Assembly (NCBI GenBank): GCA_001769215.1
Contig: MEOL01000037.1
Span: 62,001 to 126,000, forward strand
Origin: Bacteroidetes bacterium GWF2_41_31
Lineage (GTDB): Bacteria > Bacteroidota > Bacteroidia > Bacteroidales > F082
Reading direction: 5' to 3'
Length of the DNA: 64,000 bases
Within the stretch, counting starts at the first letter, position 1; each line of letters begins with the position of its first letter. The notes under the pieces were generated by a model that worked only from the letters and a program-made list of their open reading frames with translations, did not search any database and was not told where the DNA came from. Positions 52,584 to 62,216 of the stretch are shown in pieces. The position numbers and the translations under genes were made by a program.

Positions 52584-53447
52584 ATGAATCCAATTGATAA
52601 AATTACAACACATGGTACTGGTATCATGGAATGGTTAAATGAAAAAGGAGTTGAATATGGATTGAAATTGTTGTTGGCCATTGTTGTACTTGTTGTCGGA
52701 TTTCGGCTTATCAGCTTCGTCCTGAAGAAAATGAGTCATCTGATGGAGAAAAACAACATGAATGCCTCTCTCAAAACCTTTCTCAGAAGTTTTACCGGGA
52801 TTGTTCTAAAGATTCTGTTGATCATATCTGCCCTGAGCATCGCGGGCGTGGAGATGACCATTTTTATTGCCATCATGACCGCTATTTCGGCCGGTTTTGC
52901 CTTTGCCATGAACGGCACACTTTCAAATTTTTTTGGTGGTGCTATGATACTTTCCTTTAAGCCTTTTGAGGTTGGCGACTTTATTTCGGCCTCCAGCTTT
53001 TCAGGAACTGTGATAGAGATACAGATCTTTTTTACTGTTTTAACTACTCCTGATAATAAAACCATCCTTCTCCCCAACGGTGGCTTGTCGAACAACCCAT
53101 TGGTGAATTTCAGCAAACAAACAAACCGCCGGGTTGACTGGGTCTTTGGCGTTTCATATGGCGATAGTTTTGAAGATGCCAAGTCGATGATTCTTGGTTT
53201 TTTTAATAAAGATTCAAGGATTCTTTCTGACCCCGAACCATTTGTCGGGTTGGAGGAGTTGGGTGATAGTTCAGTAAATATTGCTGCCCGCGCCTGGGTT
53301 ATTACCGCTGATTATTGGGATGTGTTTTTCGATATGAACGAAAGATTTTATAAAGAAGCTGGCAATCATGGCCTTAGCATTCCGTTCCCTCAAATGGATG
53401 TGCATTTTGATAAAGAAAACTCTCCACCTACGAAATTAGTTCATTAA
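52584..53447 (+). CDS. Small-conductance mechanosensitive channel (MscS family)
   Basis: 287 residues. Three helices: LKLLLAIVVLVVGFRLISFVL, FTGIVLKILLIISALSIAGV, and the pore helix FIAIMTAISAGFAFAMNGTLSNFFGGAMIL; then the beta domain (FEVGDFISASSFSGTVIEI, LLPNGGLSNNPLVNFS) and an alpha-beta C-terminus. It releases solutes on hypo-osmotic shock. Faces tsaB convergently 27 bp away. Confidence 0.93.
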   Translation: MNPIDKITTHGTGIMEWLNEKGVEYGLKLLLAIVVLVVGFRLISFVLKKMSHLMEKNNMNASLKTFLRSFTGIVLKILLIISALSIAGVEMTIFIAIMTAISAGFAFAMNGTLSNFFGGAMILSFKPFEVGDFISASSFSGTVIEIQIFFTVLTTPDNKTILLPNGGLSNNPLVNFSKQTNRRVDWVFGVSYGDSFEDAKSMILGFFNKDSRILSDPEPFVGLEELGDSSVNIAARAWVITADYWDVFFDMNERFYKEAGNHGLSIPFPQMDVHFDKENSPPTKLVH

Positions 53448-53475
53448 TAAAAAGGTAGGCAACACCCGCTTTTTT
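53446..53475. terminator. Weak bidirectional terminator between mscS-like and tsaB
   Basis: AAAAAGGTAGG and CCCGCTTTTTT can pair imperfectly around CAACA in the 27-bp gap of the convergent genes. Confidence 0.35.
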
Positions 53476-54173
53476 TATGTTAATCCTTTAATCCTGGGAA
53501 TTCCGGCAATAAAGTCTTTTAAATAATAGGGTTCGAAATAAGCGGTATCGGCAAAAACGGAATCTTTAAAATGCCGATCGGCCAATGTGGCAACCCACCT
53601 GGCAGAAGGGTTGAAATCAGATAAAAACCGCGCATGGCTATGATGTGCTAATACTTGAGCACATTTAGCTGCGCCATCCCCGGCAAAATAGACAGGATGA
53701 TTGGCCAGAAAGTTATCAAAAGAGTCCTCATTCACAACAGTAGCTTCAACCGGATTGATTAACATCAAATGTGATGAGAAAACAGCATTGTAAACTTCCA
53801 TGCGACGGGCATCAATCATAGGACAGAAAACTGCGTTCTCAGGATGAGGTGTGGTAGTCATCATGCCCAACGCCATTGCCTCTAAAGTAGACACTGCAAT
53901 GAGTGGAATATCCAGCCCATAACATAAACCTTTCGCGGTAGAAACGCCAATACGCAAACCGGTATACGAGCCTGGCCCCTGACTAACAGCAACAGCATCC
54001 AACTCCGAAAATTCAAGTCCTGCTTCCAGCAAGGCCTGCTGACATAACAGTGTGATCAACTCGGCGTGCGAATTGGACACGTGGGTTTCTTTCACAACCA
54101 CGACGTGTTCGTTCATGGAAATGGCCACTGAACAAACACGGGTAGAGGTTTCTATACTAAGTATATTTGCCAA
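53475..54173 (-). CDS. tsaB: tRNA threonylcarbamoyladenosine biosynthesis protein TsaB
   Basis: 232 residues. ASKHA opening ILSIETSTRVCSVAI, then AVSQGPGSYTGLRIGVSTAKGLCYGLDIPLIAVSTLEA, all typical of TsaB (YeaZ). It partners TsaD and TsaE in t6A modification of ANN-decoding tRNAs. Last gene of the minus operon TolC-like, adaptor, tsaB; 9 bp after the adaptor stop. Confidence 0.93.
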   Translation of the reverse strand: MANILSIETSTRVCSVAISMNEHVVVVKETHVSNSHAELITLLCQQALLEAGLEFSELDAVAVSQGPGSYTGLRIGVSTAKGLCYGLDIPLIAVSTLEAMALGMMTTTPHPENAVFCPMIDARRMEVYNAVFSSHLMLINPVEATVVNEDSFDNFLANHPVYFAGDGAAKCAQVLAHHSHARFLSDFNPSARWVATLADRHFKDSVFADTAYFEPYYLKDFIAGIPRIKGLT

Positions 54174-54182
54174 GAATGGGGG

Positions 54183-55556
54183 TTAATCTTTATCTGATTT
54201 AAAAAGTTCCTCCAAAGGTACTTTTTCAACCTCATCGTCATTTTTCAGGGTTTTGGAAACAGCACGATAAGGAGCCGTGATGACCTCATCCCCTTTTTGC
54301 AGCCCGGTAAGTATTTGAATATAGGTATTGTCCTGTATACCTGTTGTCACCTTTTGTAGTTTTGCCTTGCCATTTGCATATAGGAATACATATTCATCTA
54401 CCTGCTCAGGCTTCGTGTTTACCTGGCTGTCATCCTCGTCCTTGCCCTGGGTTTCTTCACGTTTTTCACGTTCAGATTTAGTTCTGCCGGTGCTGTCGGC
54501 GCGTGTGGTGACGGCCTGAATAGGGATGGTCAGGATATTAACAGCTGTTTCGGTTTCAATCTCTACCGTTGCTGACATCCCGGGACGGAATGGGGAGGCA
54601 ATCAGGTTTTCGGGACGAATCAAATCTTCGTACGACTGCTTCAACATACTGATCTTCACATCGAAATTCGTAACCTGGTCGGCGCTCACACCAGAAGTGT
54701 TAGCCGAGGTAGCAATTTCGGTGACCAACCCCTTAAATTTTCTGTTTAAATAAGCATCGACTTCAATGGTGGCTGTATCAAAAAGTTTCACCCGAACGAT
54801 GTCGTTTTCGTTGACTTCCACATTTACTTCCAGTATGTCGAGGTTGGCAATGCGCATAATTTCTGTACCGGCAGAAAACTGGGAGGCACCTGTTACCCTT
54901 TCTCCTGCCTCTACATTTAATTTAGAAACGGTTCCGTCGTTGGGAGAGAAAATGGTAGTCCTATCCAGGTTTTCCCTTGATTCCCTAAGGCTGGCCTCCG
55001 CACTGCTCACCTGAAACTGACTTGATTTATAACTCTCCTTGGCTGCTGAAACATCGGCCTTGGCTACTTCAAAGGTTGATTTGGCTGCATCAAAATCTGC
55101 CTGCGACACCACATCTTTCTCAAAAAGCGTTTTAGCCCGTTCAAAATCCAGGGTCGATTTATTAAATTGCGATTCACTTTGAACCAACCGTGCTTTTGAA
55201 TTGGCTTCATTGGCTTTAGAAGTATTGACAGCAGCCTCCATTTTCTGATAGGCTGAAATGTAGATCTCCGGATCAATTTTGGCTAGTTTCTGTCCCTTTA
55301 CAACAAACTCACCTTCTTTAACAAACAGATCAATTACTTCACCCGAGATATAAGGACTTATCTTAACATCTTTCGCTGGTTGGATTTTTCCGTTGGCGGC
55401 CACCGTTTCAATTATTTTTCTGATTTCAACTTGTTCTGTAGCCACTTTCACACTCCCCGAATTCTTTCCCTTTTTAATCGCCAGGACGACAATGATGGCC
55501 AATACAGCAACAACGGCAATGCCTATCCAGATTTTATTTTTCTTTGTCTTTGCCAT
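54183..55556 (-). CDS. HlyD/RND-type efflux adaptor (membrane fusion protein)
   Basis: 457 residues. N-terminal helix (IWIGIAVVAVLAIIVVLAI), lipoyl-type halves (GKIQPAKDVKISPYISGEVIDL; DGTVSKLNVEAGERVTG), a long coiled-coil hairpin (about 85-180, Ala/Ser/Lys-rich), beta-barrel domain, an acidic/basic insert (REKREETQGKDEDDSQ) and a membrane-proximal end (QILTGLQKGDEVITAPYRAV). Bridges an inner-membrane pump to the TolC-like channel encoded 75 bp upstream. The pump is not in this operon. Confidence 0.9.
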   Translation of the reverse strand: MAKTKKNKIWIGIAVVAVLAIIVVLAIKKGKNSGSVKVATEQVEIRKIIETVAANGKIQPAKDVKISPYISGEVIDLFVKEGEFVVKGQKLAKIDPEIYISAYQKMEAAVNTSKANEANSKARLVQSESQFNKSTLDFERAKTLFEKDVVSQADFDAAKSTFEVAKADVSAAKESYKSSQFQVSSAEASLRESRENLDRTTIFSPNDGTVSKLNVEAGERVTGASQFSAGTEIMRIANLDILEVNVEVNENDIVRVKLFDTATIEVDAYLNRKFKGLVTEIATSANTSGVSADQVTNFDVKISMLKQSYEDLIRPENLIASPFRPGMSATVEIETETAVNILTIPIQAVTTRADSTGRTKSEREKREETQGKDEDDSQVNTKPEQVDEYVFLYANGKAKLQKVTTGIQDNTYIQILTGLQKGDEVITAPYRAVSKTLKNDDEVEKVPLEELFKSDKD

Positions 55557-55630
55557 TTTTAAAGCGGTTTATATTGTTGAGGTTTCAACGGTAAAAGTAC
55601 TACTTTATAGTTAAAATCGATAGGATGTTT

Positions 55631-57028
55631 TTAATTCACCTTAACGTTGGCAATATCATTTAACGAAAGGGTTTTACCCAGATAAAAGTCAAGGATTTTG
55701 GTTTTGAAGATGTAATCAAATTTTGAAGAAGCCAGATCCGATTCGGCATTGGCGAGCTGAATTTTTGCCACATTGTAGTCAGTTGAATTCACCATGCCCA
55801 CATTAAATTTTTCTTCGGTATACTTGAATGCCTCAATAAAAGCATCTACACTTTTTTTGCGCGCCAGGTAAGTTTGATAGGCTGCAATGGCATCAGCGTA
55901 GGATGATTCAATGTTTTTACGAAGAAGCAGTTTTTCAGATTGAAGGTTCAAATCCACTGTTTCCTGGTACATCTTCGATTGGTTGATATTGGTAGTAACC
56001 TGATATCCATTGAATATAGGTATGTTTAACCCAAAATAAACGCTTCCTGAACGGTTGTCTTTAAGCTGCAGATTAAAAGCTTTTATGTCGCCGAAAATGG
56101 GCGCTCCTTCAGGAGTATATCCGGTTATTTCAAGTATTTGCCGTGAAAAACCGCTTCCGTAAGAACCAGAAGCAGATAGACGTGGGCTGCGCATTCCCTT
56201 TGCCATGGCCAAACTGCGGTCGGCACTTTGTACCCTGTATTCTGCACTTTTTATTTCAGGCATCAATGTAACCGCCTTATTATAAATCATTTCCGCCGGT
56301 AAAAGTGTGGGAGTTCCGATAATTTCCAACAGGGGCTTTTCAACATCAAACTCTGTATTTGCTTCCAAATCGAGTAATTGCATCAGGTCAAGGTAAGCAA
56401 GCATCAAATTGTTTTGGGCACTTACCAAATTGGCTTCTTCACTGGCACCCTGTGCCTGAATGTCAAAAAGGTTACCACGTGCCAATGCACCTGCCTCAAC
56501 TTGTTTTGTCGTTCTATTTACCTGGTCCTGTGATGTTTGCACCTGACGTTCCGCGTTTTTAACCAGTTCAATATTAAACAGGATTAACAAATAACCTGCT
56601 GCGACATTCAAAGATATATCATTCCTGATTTTATCAGAATCGTATTTAACAGCCAAATAGTCAAATTGCGTTTTACGAACGTTATTTATTTGCTGTAAAC
56701 CATTAAACAAGGTTATATCCGAGCTTAATCCAAAATTGGTTTGATCTGTTTGTTCGGTTACATAAAGGTTTGATTGTGGATTTAGGTTTCTACCCCAACG
56801 ATAGCTCTGAGAAGCACTTCCGTTAGCTGTCGGCAACAGGTTTAACTTGCTTTGAAGTAAATCAGCATCAGCCGATTCAACGCTGATGATACTCTTCTTT
56901 ATTGCAATGTTGTTTTCGAATGCATAATTGATACATTCTTCCAGGGTCCATTCTTTCTGGGCTAAAAGGGGATTAACGGAGATAAACAGTAAAACTCCGA
57001 ATATCAGAGTCATCGTTTTTTTATTCAT
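55631..57028 (-). CDS. TolC-family outer-membrane efflux protein
   Basis: 465 residues from the start at 57028 (MNKKTMTLIFGVLLFISVNPLLAQ signal); an upstream in-frame extension is not homologous. Two OEP repeats with the usual long helices (WTLEECINYAFENNIAIKKS; YNKAVTLMPEIKSAEYRVQSA) and beta strands (GLSSDITLFNG; VYFGLNIPIFNGYQ). First gene of the efflux-tsaB operon. A minus-strand -7 element TATATTTG lies at 57074-57081, 45 bp upstream. Confidence 0.92.
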   Translation of the reverse strand: MNKKTMTLIFGVLLFISVNPLLAQKEWTLEECINYAFENNIAIKKSIISVESADADLLQSKLNLLPTANGSASQSYRWGRNLNPQSNLYVTEQTDQTNFGLSSDITLFNGLQQINNVRKTQFDYLAVKYDSDKIRNDISLNVAAGYLLILFNIELVKNAERQVQTSQDQVNRTTKQVEAGALARGNLFDIQAQGASEEANLVSAQNNLMLAYLDLMQLLDLEANTEFDVEKPLLEIIGTPTLLPAEMIYNKAVTLMPEIKSAEYRVQSADRSLAMAKGMRSPRLSASGSYGSGFSRQILEITGYTPEGAPIFGDIKAFNLQLKDNRSGSVYFGLNIPIFNGYQVTTNINQSKMYQETVDLNLQSEKLLLRKNIESSYADAIAAYQTYLARKKSVDAFIEAFKYTEEKFNVGMVNSTDYNVAKIQLANAESDLASSKFDYIFKTKILDFYLGKTLSLNDIANVKVN

Positions 57029-57301
57029 GCCTTTATTTTTAAATATCCAAATGTATACACTAAAAATGTGCCACAAATATAAGTATTTGAACCCCAAACT
57101 ACTGTTTAATAAACGTTAAAAAACAAACTATTTGGTTGTTCATTGCACAACAGAAATTGTTCAGTAACGAACAGTCACGAATCCAATTCCGGTTACCCTT
57201 GCAGCGTATTGCAGAATAAACGAAATTTGCCGCATCCTATTTTACATTTCTACAAAAATCAATCATTTTATCACTACTTTTAACTTTTTAAATACCCGGA
57301 A

Positions 57302-59602
57302 ATGAGAAAATATTTTCTTCTTGTCATTGTATCCTGTTTTTCCTTTGGATTTATCACAGCTCAATCCATTGGCGACACCCTGAATGCCTTGCATTACAAC
57401 CTGCATTTGCGGGATGTGAACACCACCTCCAAAACCATTTCAGGATATACCGAAATCACCTTTGTAACCAGAATTGGGGGATTATTTCAGGTTCCGCTTA
57501 ATTTGGAGTCTCTTACGGTTGATTCGGTGGTTGTTGACGGACTACAGCATTTCTTCAATCAGGCTGAAAAAACAATGCATATTCTCTTTGCTAATCCTTT
57601 GGCTATGAATGATACCATCACCGCCACCATCTATTATCATGGACAACCCTTTCATGAAGATTGGGGAGGGTATCATTTTTCAGGTGATTACACATTTAAT
57701 TTAGGAGTTGGATTCGTTTCGATACCACACAATCTGGGGAAAACATGGTTTCCGTGTGTGGATGATTTTACCGACCGTGCCACCTATGATGTATATACCA
57801 CCCTGGAGAGTGGTTTGATGGCCACCGGTGGCGGCATCCTTACCGAAACCATTGACAATGGCGATGGAACCACAACCTGGCATTGGCAGATGGTACATGA
57901 AATTCCTACCTATCTGGTGTCGGTGGCCACCGGAGATTACCACGCCTATTACGACACATATCCCGGTTTGGAAGATACTATTCCAATTGAGATATATACT
58001 CGTCCGGCAGATTCAGCTAAAGTGGCAGGAACATTCGTTAACCTGGATGCAATCATGGATTTTTTTGAATCTCATTTTGGACCTTATCCCTTTGAAAAAA
58101 TAGGCTACACCTCTACAGCCATTGGCGCCATGGAGCATGCCGGAAATATTGCCTTACCACATTTTGCCTTCAATGGCGGCACTTCTTATGAAGCGTTATA
58201 TACCCACGAATTGTCGCACATGTGGTTCGGTGATGAAGTAACCTGCTCTTCTGCTGAAGACATGTGGTTGAATGAAGGCTGGGCTACTTTTTGCGAATTG
58301 TACTATCTGGAAGAATTATACAGCCACGAAAGTTTTGTTCAGACCATGCGCGCCAAGCATAAAGAGATGCTTTTGAAAGCGCATATCATTGATGGTGGCT
58401 ATTGGCCATTAAACAATATTCCCCAAGATGTTACGTATGGAAAAACAGCTTATGACAAAGGGGGAACCGTGGTAAACGCGTTACGGGCTTATTTGGGGGA
58501 TTCACTATTTTTTGAGTCAGTAACAGCTTATTTGAATCATTTTGCATACCAGTCGGTTTCATCCGAAGAAATGCGTGATTTTTTAACTTCCTATACCGGG
58601 ATCGACCTGAGTGGTTTTTTTGATGCCTGGGTATTCACCCCCGGAACTCCCCATTTTTCAATTGACTCAAGCCGTGTAACTCCTCTTGGGAATGAATTTC
58701 GGGTGGATATTTACCCTCAACAGAAATTCAAAGGAGCCGACTTCCTGGCCATGGATGTGATAGTTCAAGTTGGATTTATGGACAATCATTTTCGATTTCA
58801 AACCGATACCATTCACTTTTCCGGCGCCTCGGGTCATTCGGTTAAGATGATCGATTTTAATCCTGTTGCCGTTATGATCGATCCTTTTGAAACCGCTTGT
58901 GATGCCACTTCCGACAATTTTAAGGTTTTTTCGTCTCCTCAGGAATACACCTATCCCGATACTTATTTTAAACTTTATCTGGATGCCTGTACCGATTCAT
59001 CATTGTTACGGGTTACACATCACTGGGCAACCCCCGACCCCTTGAAAGTACCCATAGAAGGCTTGCGGTTATCGCCTTATCGCTATTGGCAAACAGAGGG
59101 ATTGCTTTCGGATAGTTTTAAAGCACGCGGAAGGTTTTACTATAGTCGGGGAGGATATTTGGACGACAGTTTGATTCTTTCCGACAACGACTCTATCGTA
59201 TTGTTGTACCGGGTCAATTCGGCTGAAGAATGGCGCATGGTTCCCCAGGAAGTATTGGGAACGTGGATGATAGGGTATATTTTTGTGAATGATCTGCAAT
59301 TGGGTGAATATACCCTTGCGGTGTGGGACAAAACGATTGTATCGACATCAAATCATACACTTAACGATCTGAATATTTTAGTTTACCCAAACCCATCGCG
59401 GGGCGTGATCAATTTTGAATTTCCCCATAAAAGCGATTATAAAGTCAGACTGACTGACGAGGCTGGCCATGAACTGGGAGTATTCTTTTGCACTGGTTTA
59501 CGTGCCACATGGAAGCCTGAGCGAGCCTTTAAGGGAATTATTATCACTACCATTTTCGATCACGAAAAGTGGATATCCACAAAAAAAATTGTGTTTCCAT
59601 AA
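57302..59602 (+). CDS. Secreted M1-family metallopeptidase with T9SS type A sorting domain
   Basis: 766 residues. Signal peptide MRKYFLLVIVSCFSFGFITAQ. N-terminal beta domain, then the catalytic part: GAMEHAG in place of the usual GAMEN, and the zinc site HELSH at about residue 302 with the third ligand 18 residues on (MWLNEGWATF). Aminopeptidases of this family trim N-terminal residues from peptides. The C-terminus is a type A sorting domain (LNILVYPNPSRGVINFEFPH...KKIVFP), so it is exported to the cell surface or medium by T9SS. Transcribed alone. Confidence 0.88.
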   Translation: MRKYFLLVIVSCFSFGFITAQSIGDTLNALHYNLHLRDVNTTSKTISGYTEITFVTRIGGLFQVPLNLESLTVDSVVVDGLQHFFNQAEKTMHILFANPLAMNDTITATIYYHGQPFHEDWGGYHFSGDYTFNLGVGFVSIPHNLGKTWFPCVDDFTDRATYDVYTTLESGLMATGGGILTETIDNGDGTTTWHWQMVHEIPTYLVSVATGDYHAYYDTYPGLEDTIPIEIYTRPADSAKVAGTFVNLDAIMDFFESHFGPYPFEKIGYTSTAIGAMEHAGNIALPHFAFNGGTSYEALYTHELSHMWFGDEVTCSSAEDMWLNEGWATFCELYYLEELYSHESFVQTMRAKHKEMLLKAHIIDGGYWPLNNIPQDVTYGKTAYDKGGTVVNALRAYLGDSLFFESVTAYLNHFAYQSVSSEEMRDFLTSYTGIDLSGFFDAWVFTPGTPHFSIDSSRVTPLGNEFRVDIYPQQKFKGADFLAMDVIVQVGFMDNHFRFQTDTIHFSGASGHSVKMIDFNPVAVMIDPFETACDATSDNFKVFSSPQEYTYPDTYFKLYLDACTDSSLLRVTHHWATPDPLKVPIEGLRLSPYRYWQTEGLLSDSFKARGRFYYSRGGYLDDSLILSDNDSIVLLYRVNSAEEWRMVPQEVLGTWMIGYIFVNDLQLGEYTLAVWDKTIVSTSNHTLNDLNILVYPNPSRGVINFEFPHKSDYKVRLTDEAGHELGVFFCTGLRATWKPERAFKGIIITTIFDHEKWISTKKIVFP

Positions 59603-59641
59603 ATTTTTTTATAAAAATGCCTTTAAGTTATTAAATAACAA

Positions 59642-59649
59642 TATCTTTG
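59642..59649 (+). promoter_or_regulatory. -7 promoter element of the cold-shock gene
   Basis: TATCTTTG matches TAnnTTTG, 25 bp before the start codon at 59675. Confidence 0.45.
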
Positions 59650-59674
59650 TATTTTAATATTTTAATTATCTACA

Positions 59675-59866
59675 ATGAGTAAAGGAACAGTAAAATTCTT
59701 CAATGAAGCCAAGGGATTTGGATTCATCAGTGAAGAAGGAAACAACAAAGAACACTTTGTACACATTTCTGGGTTAATCGACAAAATTCGCGAAGGTGAT
59801 AACGTTGAGTTTGAATTACAACAAGGTAAAAAAGGACTTAATGCAGTAAATGTAAAAGTAATTTAA
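59675..59866 (+). CDS. Cold-shock domain protein
   Basis: 63 residues, a single CSD: KGTVKFFNEAKGFGFISEEG with RNP1 KGFGFI and RNP2 HFVHIS. Binds single-stranded nucleic acid and melts RNA structure. Close to the minimal size; own promoter and terminator. Confidence 0.95.
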   Translation: MSKGTVKFFNEAKGFGFISEEGNNKEHFVHISGLIDKIREGDNVEFELQQGKKGLNAVNVKVI

Positions 59867-59882
59867 CGATTGCTTTTTTTGC

Positions 59883-59920
59883 AAAAAAAAAAGACGGCTC
59901 ATCTGAACCGTCTTTTTTTT
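59883..59920. terminator. Bidirectional terminator between csp and the MCE gene
   Basis: AAAAAGACGG and CCGTCTTTTT arms around CTCATCTGAA with A and T runs on both sides; serves both converging genes. Confidence 0.88.
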
Positions 59921-59942
59921 TGTGGGTGGACGAATGAACAAC

Positions 59943-60905
59943 TTAAAAAACCGCGAATTTAACATACCTCTTCGGGTTCTCGCGTATATCCCGCAGCAGT
60001 GAGTCGAGGCTGGCCGCGGAGTTATTTAATTGATTGTACAGACTGTCGTTTACCATCAACTGACCCAGGGTACCTTTTCCCTGTTCAATAGAACTTAACA
60101 ACTTCTGCATGTCGGCCACGGTGGTATTGATATTGGAAAAAGTAGCGGGGATGTCTGATTGGGCAAGCGAATCGCTGATCGACCTGAAATTTGAGATGAT
60201 CTGATCAAAATTTTGCTTGTTTTGACTCAATATCAGTGCAAGTGAATCCAACCTGATTAAAATGGAAGAAATCCGACCAGATTCGGTAACTACCAGGTTA
60301 TCAATATTTCCTGTGGCATTTTCCAGATTTTCAAAGGTCATCCTGATATTGTTAAAACTTTCCTTCAGGTTATCTCGCGCCGACTCATTAAATATGGACT
60401 GAAAAGCCACTACCAGCGTATCCATCGAAGCCAGCAAATCTTCCGCCTTCTTTTTTATGGGCTGCACCTGTGCGTTTACCTCGGCCATCAAACCTGCCTC
60501 CACCTGCGACTTCACCGTGTCACCATCGTGTGCAAATTGCTTTGAATCGCCCAAAACCAGGTCGATGGCTTTGGAGCCCATTAAATCCGAACTAAAAATC
60601 CGCGCTACTGAATTTACGGGTACAGGGAAGTCGTTGCTAAGTGTAAACGAAACGATGATACGACCCGACATGTCCGGGTTAAAATAGATATCTTTTACTT
60701 TGCCAACACGCAAACCATTTATCATCACCGGGTTCGCATTCACTAACCCGTTCACCTGATAATACTCAGAAAAATAAACGGTTTCTTTGCCAAAAATATC
60801 ATTGCCTTTTAAGAAGTTGAAGCCCCATATAAAAAGTACGAGTGCAACAATAAAACTTAGGCCAATACCATAGGCTTTATATCGGTTCACTTTTTTTTCT
60901 GCCAT
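59943..60905 (-). CDS. MCE/MlaD-family lipid transport protein
   Basis: 320 residues. One N-terminal helix (IGLSFIVALVLFIWGFNFL), an MCE domain (VYFSEYYQVNGLVNANPVMINGLRVGKVKDIYF to about residue 115), then a long helical tail (about 130-310). MlaD-type proteins carry lipids between inner and outer membranes. No permease or ATPase gene is adjacent. The amidase gene upstream ends 72 bp before this start. Confidence 0.88.
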   Translation of the reverse strand: MAEKKVNRYKAYGIGLSFIVALVLFIWGFNFLKGNDIFGKETVYFSEYYQVNGLVNANPVMINGLRVGKVKDIYFNPDMSGRIIVSFTLSNDFPVPVNSVARIFSSDLMGSKAIDLVLGDSKQFAHDGDTVKSQVEAGLMAEVNAQVQPIKKKAEDLLASMDTLVVAFQSIFNESARDNLKESFNNIRMTFENLENATGNIDNLVVTESGRISSILIRLDSLALILSQNKQNFDQIISNFRSISDSLAQSDIPATFSNINTTVADMQKLLSSIEQGKGTLGQLMVNDSLYNQLNNSAASLDSLLRDIRENPKRYVKFAVF

Positions 60906-60977
60906 TGTTTTTTAAAAACGCTAAGGTACATATTTTGTTTTATTGTATCGAAAAAAGCCACTAAATAATATGCAGTT

Positions 60978-62186
60978 CTAATTTTCAGACAACTGGATTT
61001 GCCTTGCCTCACTAATAGGGATGCGCTTCCCCTGATAAACCGCGATGACAAAAGCATCTCCAAATCCCTGCTTTCGCACTTTTGTTTGATGCTTCGATGC
61101 CTCTTCCATCCTGCTAAAATGTCCACTTGTATATTTATACAAACCATTGTGTTCATAATAGGATATTTCGGGGAGTTGCTTAAAACGCGGATCGCTCAAC
61201 GGCAACTGTCGCGGACTTGTATAGAATTGCACAAGAAATTCTAATTCCCTTGGTGCGGGACTTGTATCCGTAATCACTTCTTTTTCTTGTTCCTGCTCAG
61301 GTTGATTTTGCTTAAGTGCTTCAGCCCGATAGGCATAGGCTTTGTTTTCCTTTTCAAATTCAAGTTTATAGTCTTTAAAAGCCCTGTAAATGGCTGATGC
61401 CAGGTATACTTGCCCCTTTTCAGAGGCAAGAAAGGATTCCTCATTGGGGTTCGAAAGGTATCCCAGCTCTATTAACACCGAAGGCATAGCGGTTCTCCAT
61501 AATACTAAAAATCCGGCCTGATGCACACTGCGGTCTTTCCTGCCCACCCGTTCGGTGAACTGCTGTTGAACGTTGGAGGCAAACGACAAACTCTGATCGA
61601 GGTAGATATTTTGAAAAAGAGATAAACCAATAATGGCTTCCTGTGATGTTGGGTCGAAATCGTCATATTTTTCCGAAGCATCTTCTTCGAGTAAAATAGC
61701 CGCGTTCTCCATCATCGCCACATTCATATTTAACCTGGTTCTTTTCTCCTCAATACCAAGTACATAGGTTTCCGAACCAAAGATGGATGAACTGTTGTTG
61801 GCATTGCAATGAATGGAAATAAATAAATCAGCATTGTTTTTGTTGGCTATTTCACCACGCTCGTAAAGCGGAATAAACCGATCCGTTTTTCGGGTGTAAA
61901 TTACGTTGACATCTTTAAATTGTGCTTCAATATACCCGCCCACTTTTAGGGCCACCGACAACGCGATGTCTTTTTCTTTCACCCTTTTCGTTGAGGCACC
62001 CGGATCTTTTCCCCCATGTCCTGCATCAATAACCACCGTACTGATTTTGGTACCCTTTTGGGCTATTATCCATTGATTTGGCAAGAAGATAGCCAGCAAC
62101 ACAATTGTTATGATCCAGATTCGTTTCAAGTTGATCAGGTTCTGATTTTTTGGTACTATATTTGCAACTTTAAGAAAAATTTCCAT
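60978..62186 (-). CDS. N-acetylmuramoyl-L-alanine amidase (Amidase_3) with SPOR-like tail
   Basis: 402 residues from ATG 62186 (MEIFLKVANIVPKNQN); a short in-frame extension from a GTG is possible. Helix/signal RIWIITIVLLAIFLPNQWIIAQ, then the zinc amidase: VVIDAGHGGKDPGA, ERGEIANKNNADLFISIHCNAN, LVLWRTAMPSVLIELGYLSNPNEE. The C-terminal part (about 310-395) resembles a SPOR-type peptidoglycan-binding fold. It splits the bond between MurNAc and the stem peptide during daughter-cell separation. Divergent from the LptD-like gene. Confidence 0.9.
   Translation of the reverse strand: MEIFLKVANIVPKNQNLINLKRIWIITIVLLAIFLPNQWIIAQKGTKISTVVIDAGHGGKDPGASTKRVKEKDIALSVALKVGGYIEAQFKDVNVIYTRKTDRFIPLYERGEIANKNNADLFISIHCNANNSSSIFGSETYVLGIEEKRTRLNMNVAMMENAAILLEEDASEKYDDFDPTSQEAIIGLSLFQNIYLDQSLSFASNVQQQFTERVGRKDRSVHQAGFLVLWRTAMPSVLIELGYLSNPNEESFLASEKGQVYLASAIYRAFKDYKLEFEKENKAYAYRAEALKQNQPEQEQEKEVITDTSPAPRELEFLVQFYTSPRQLPLSDPRFKQLPEISYYEHNGLYKYTSGHFSRMEEASKHQTKVRKQGFGDAFVIAVYQGKRIPISEARQIQLSEN
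62157..62164 (+). promoter_or_regulatory. -7 element for the LptD-like gene
   Basis: TATATTTG on the plus strand, with a TTG at 62131-62133, 23 bp upstream; leads to the TTG start at 62217. It overlaps the first codons of the divergent amidase gene. Confidence 0.4.
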
Positions 62187-62216
62187 TATTAAACAAAAGT
62201 AAACCAAACGATTTTG

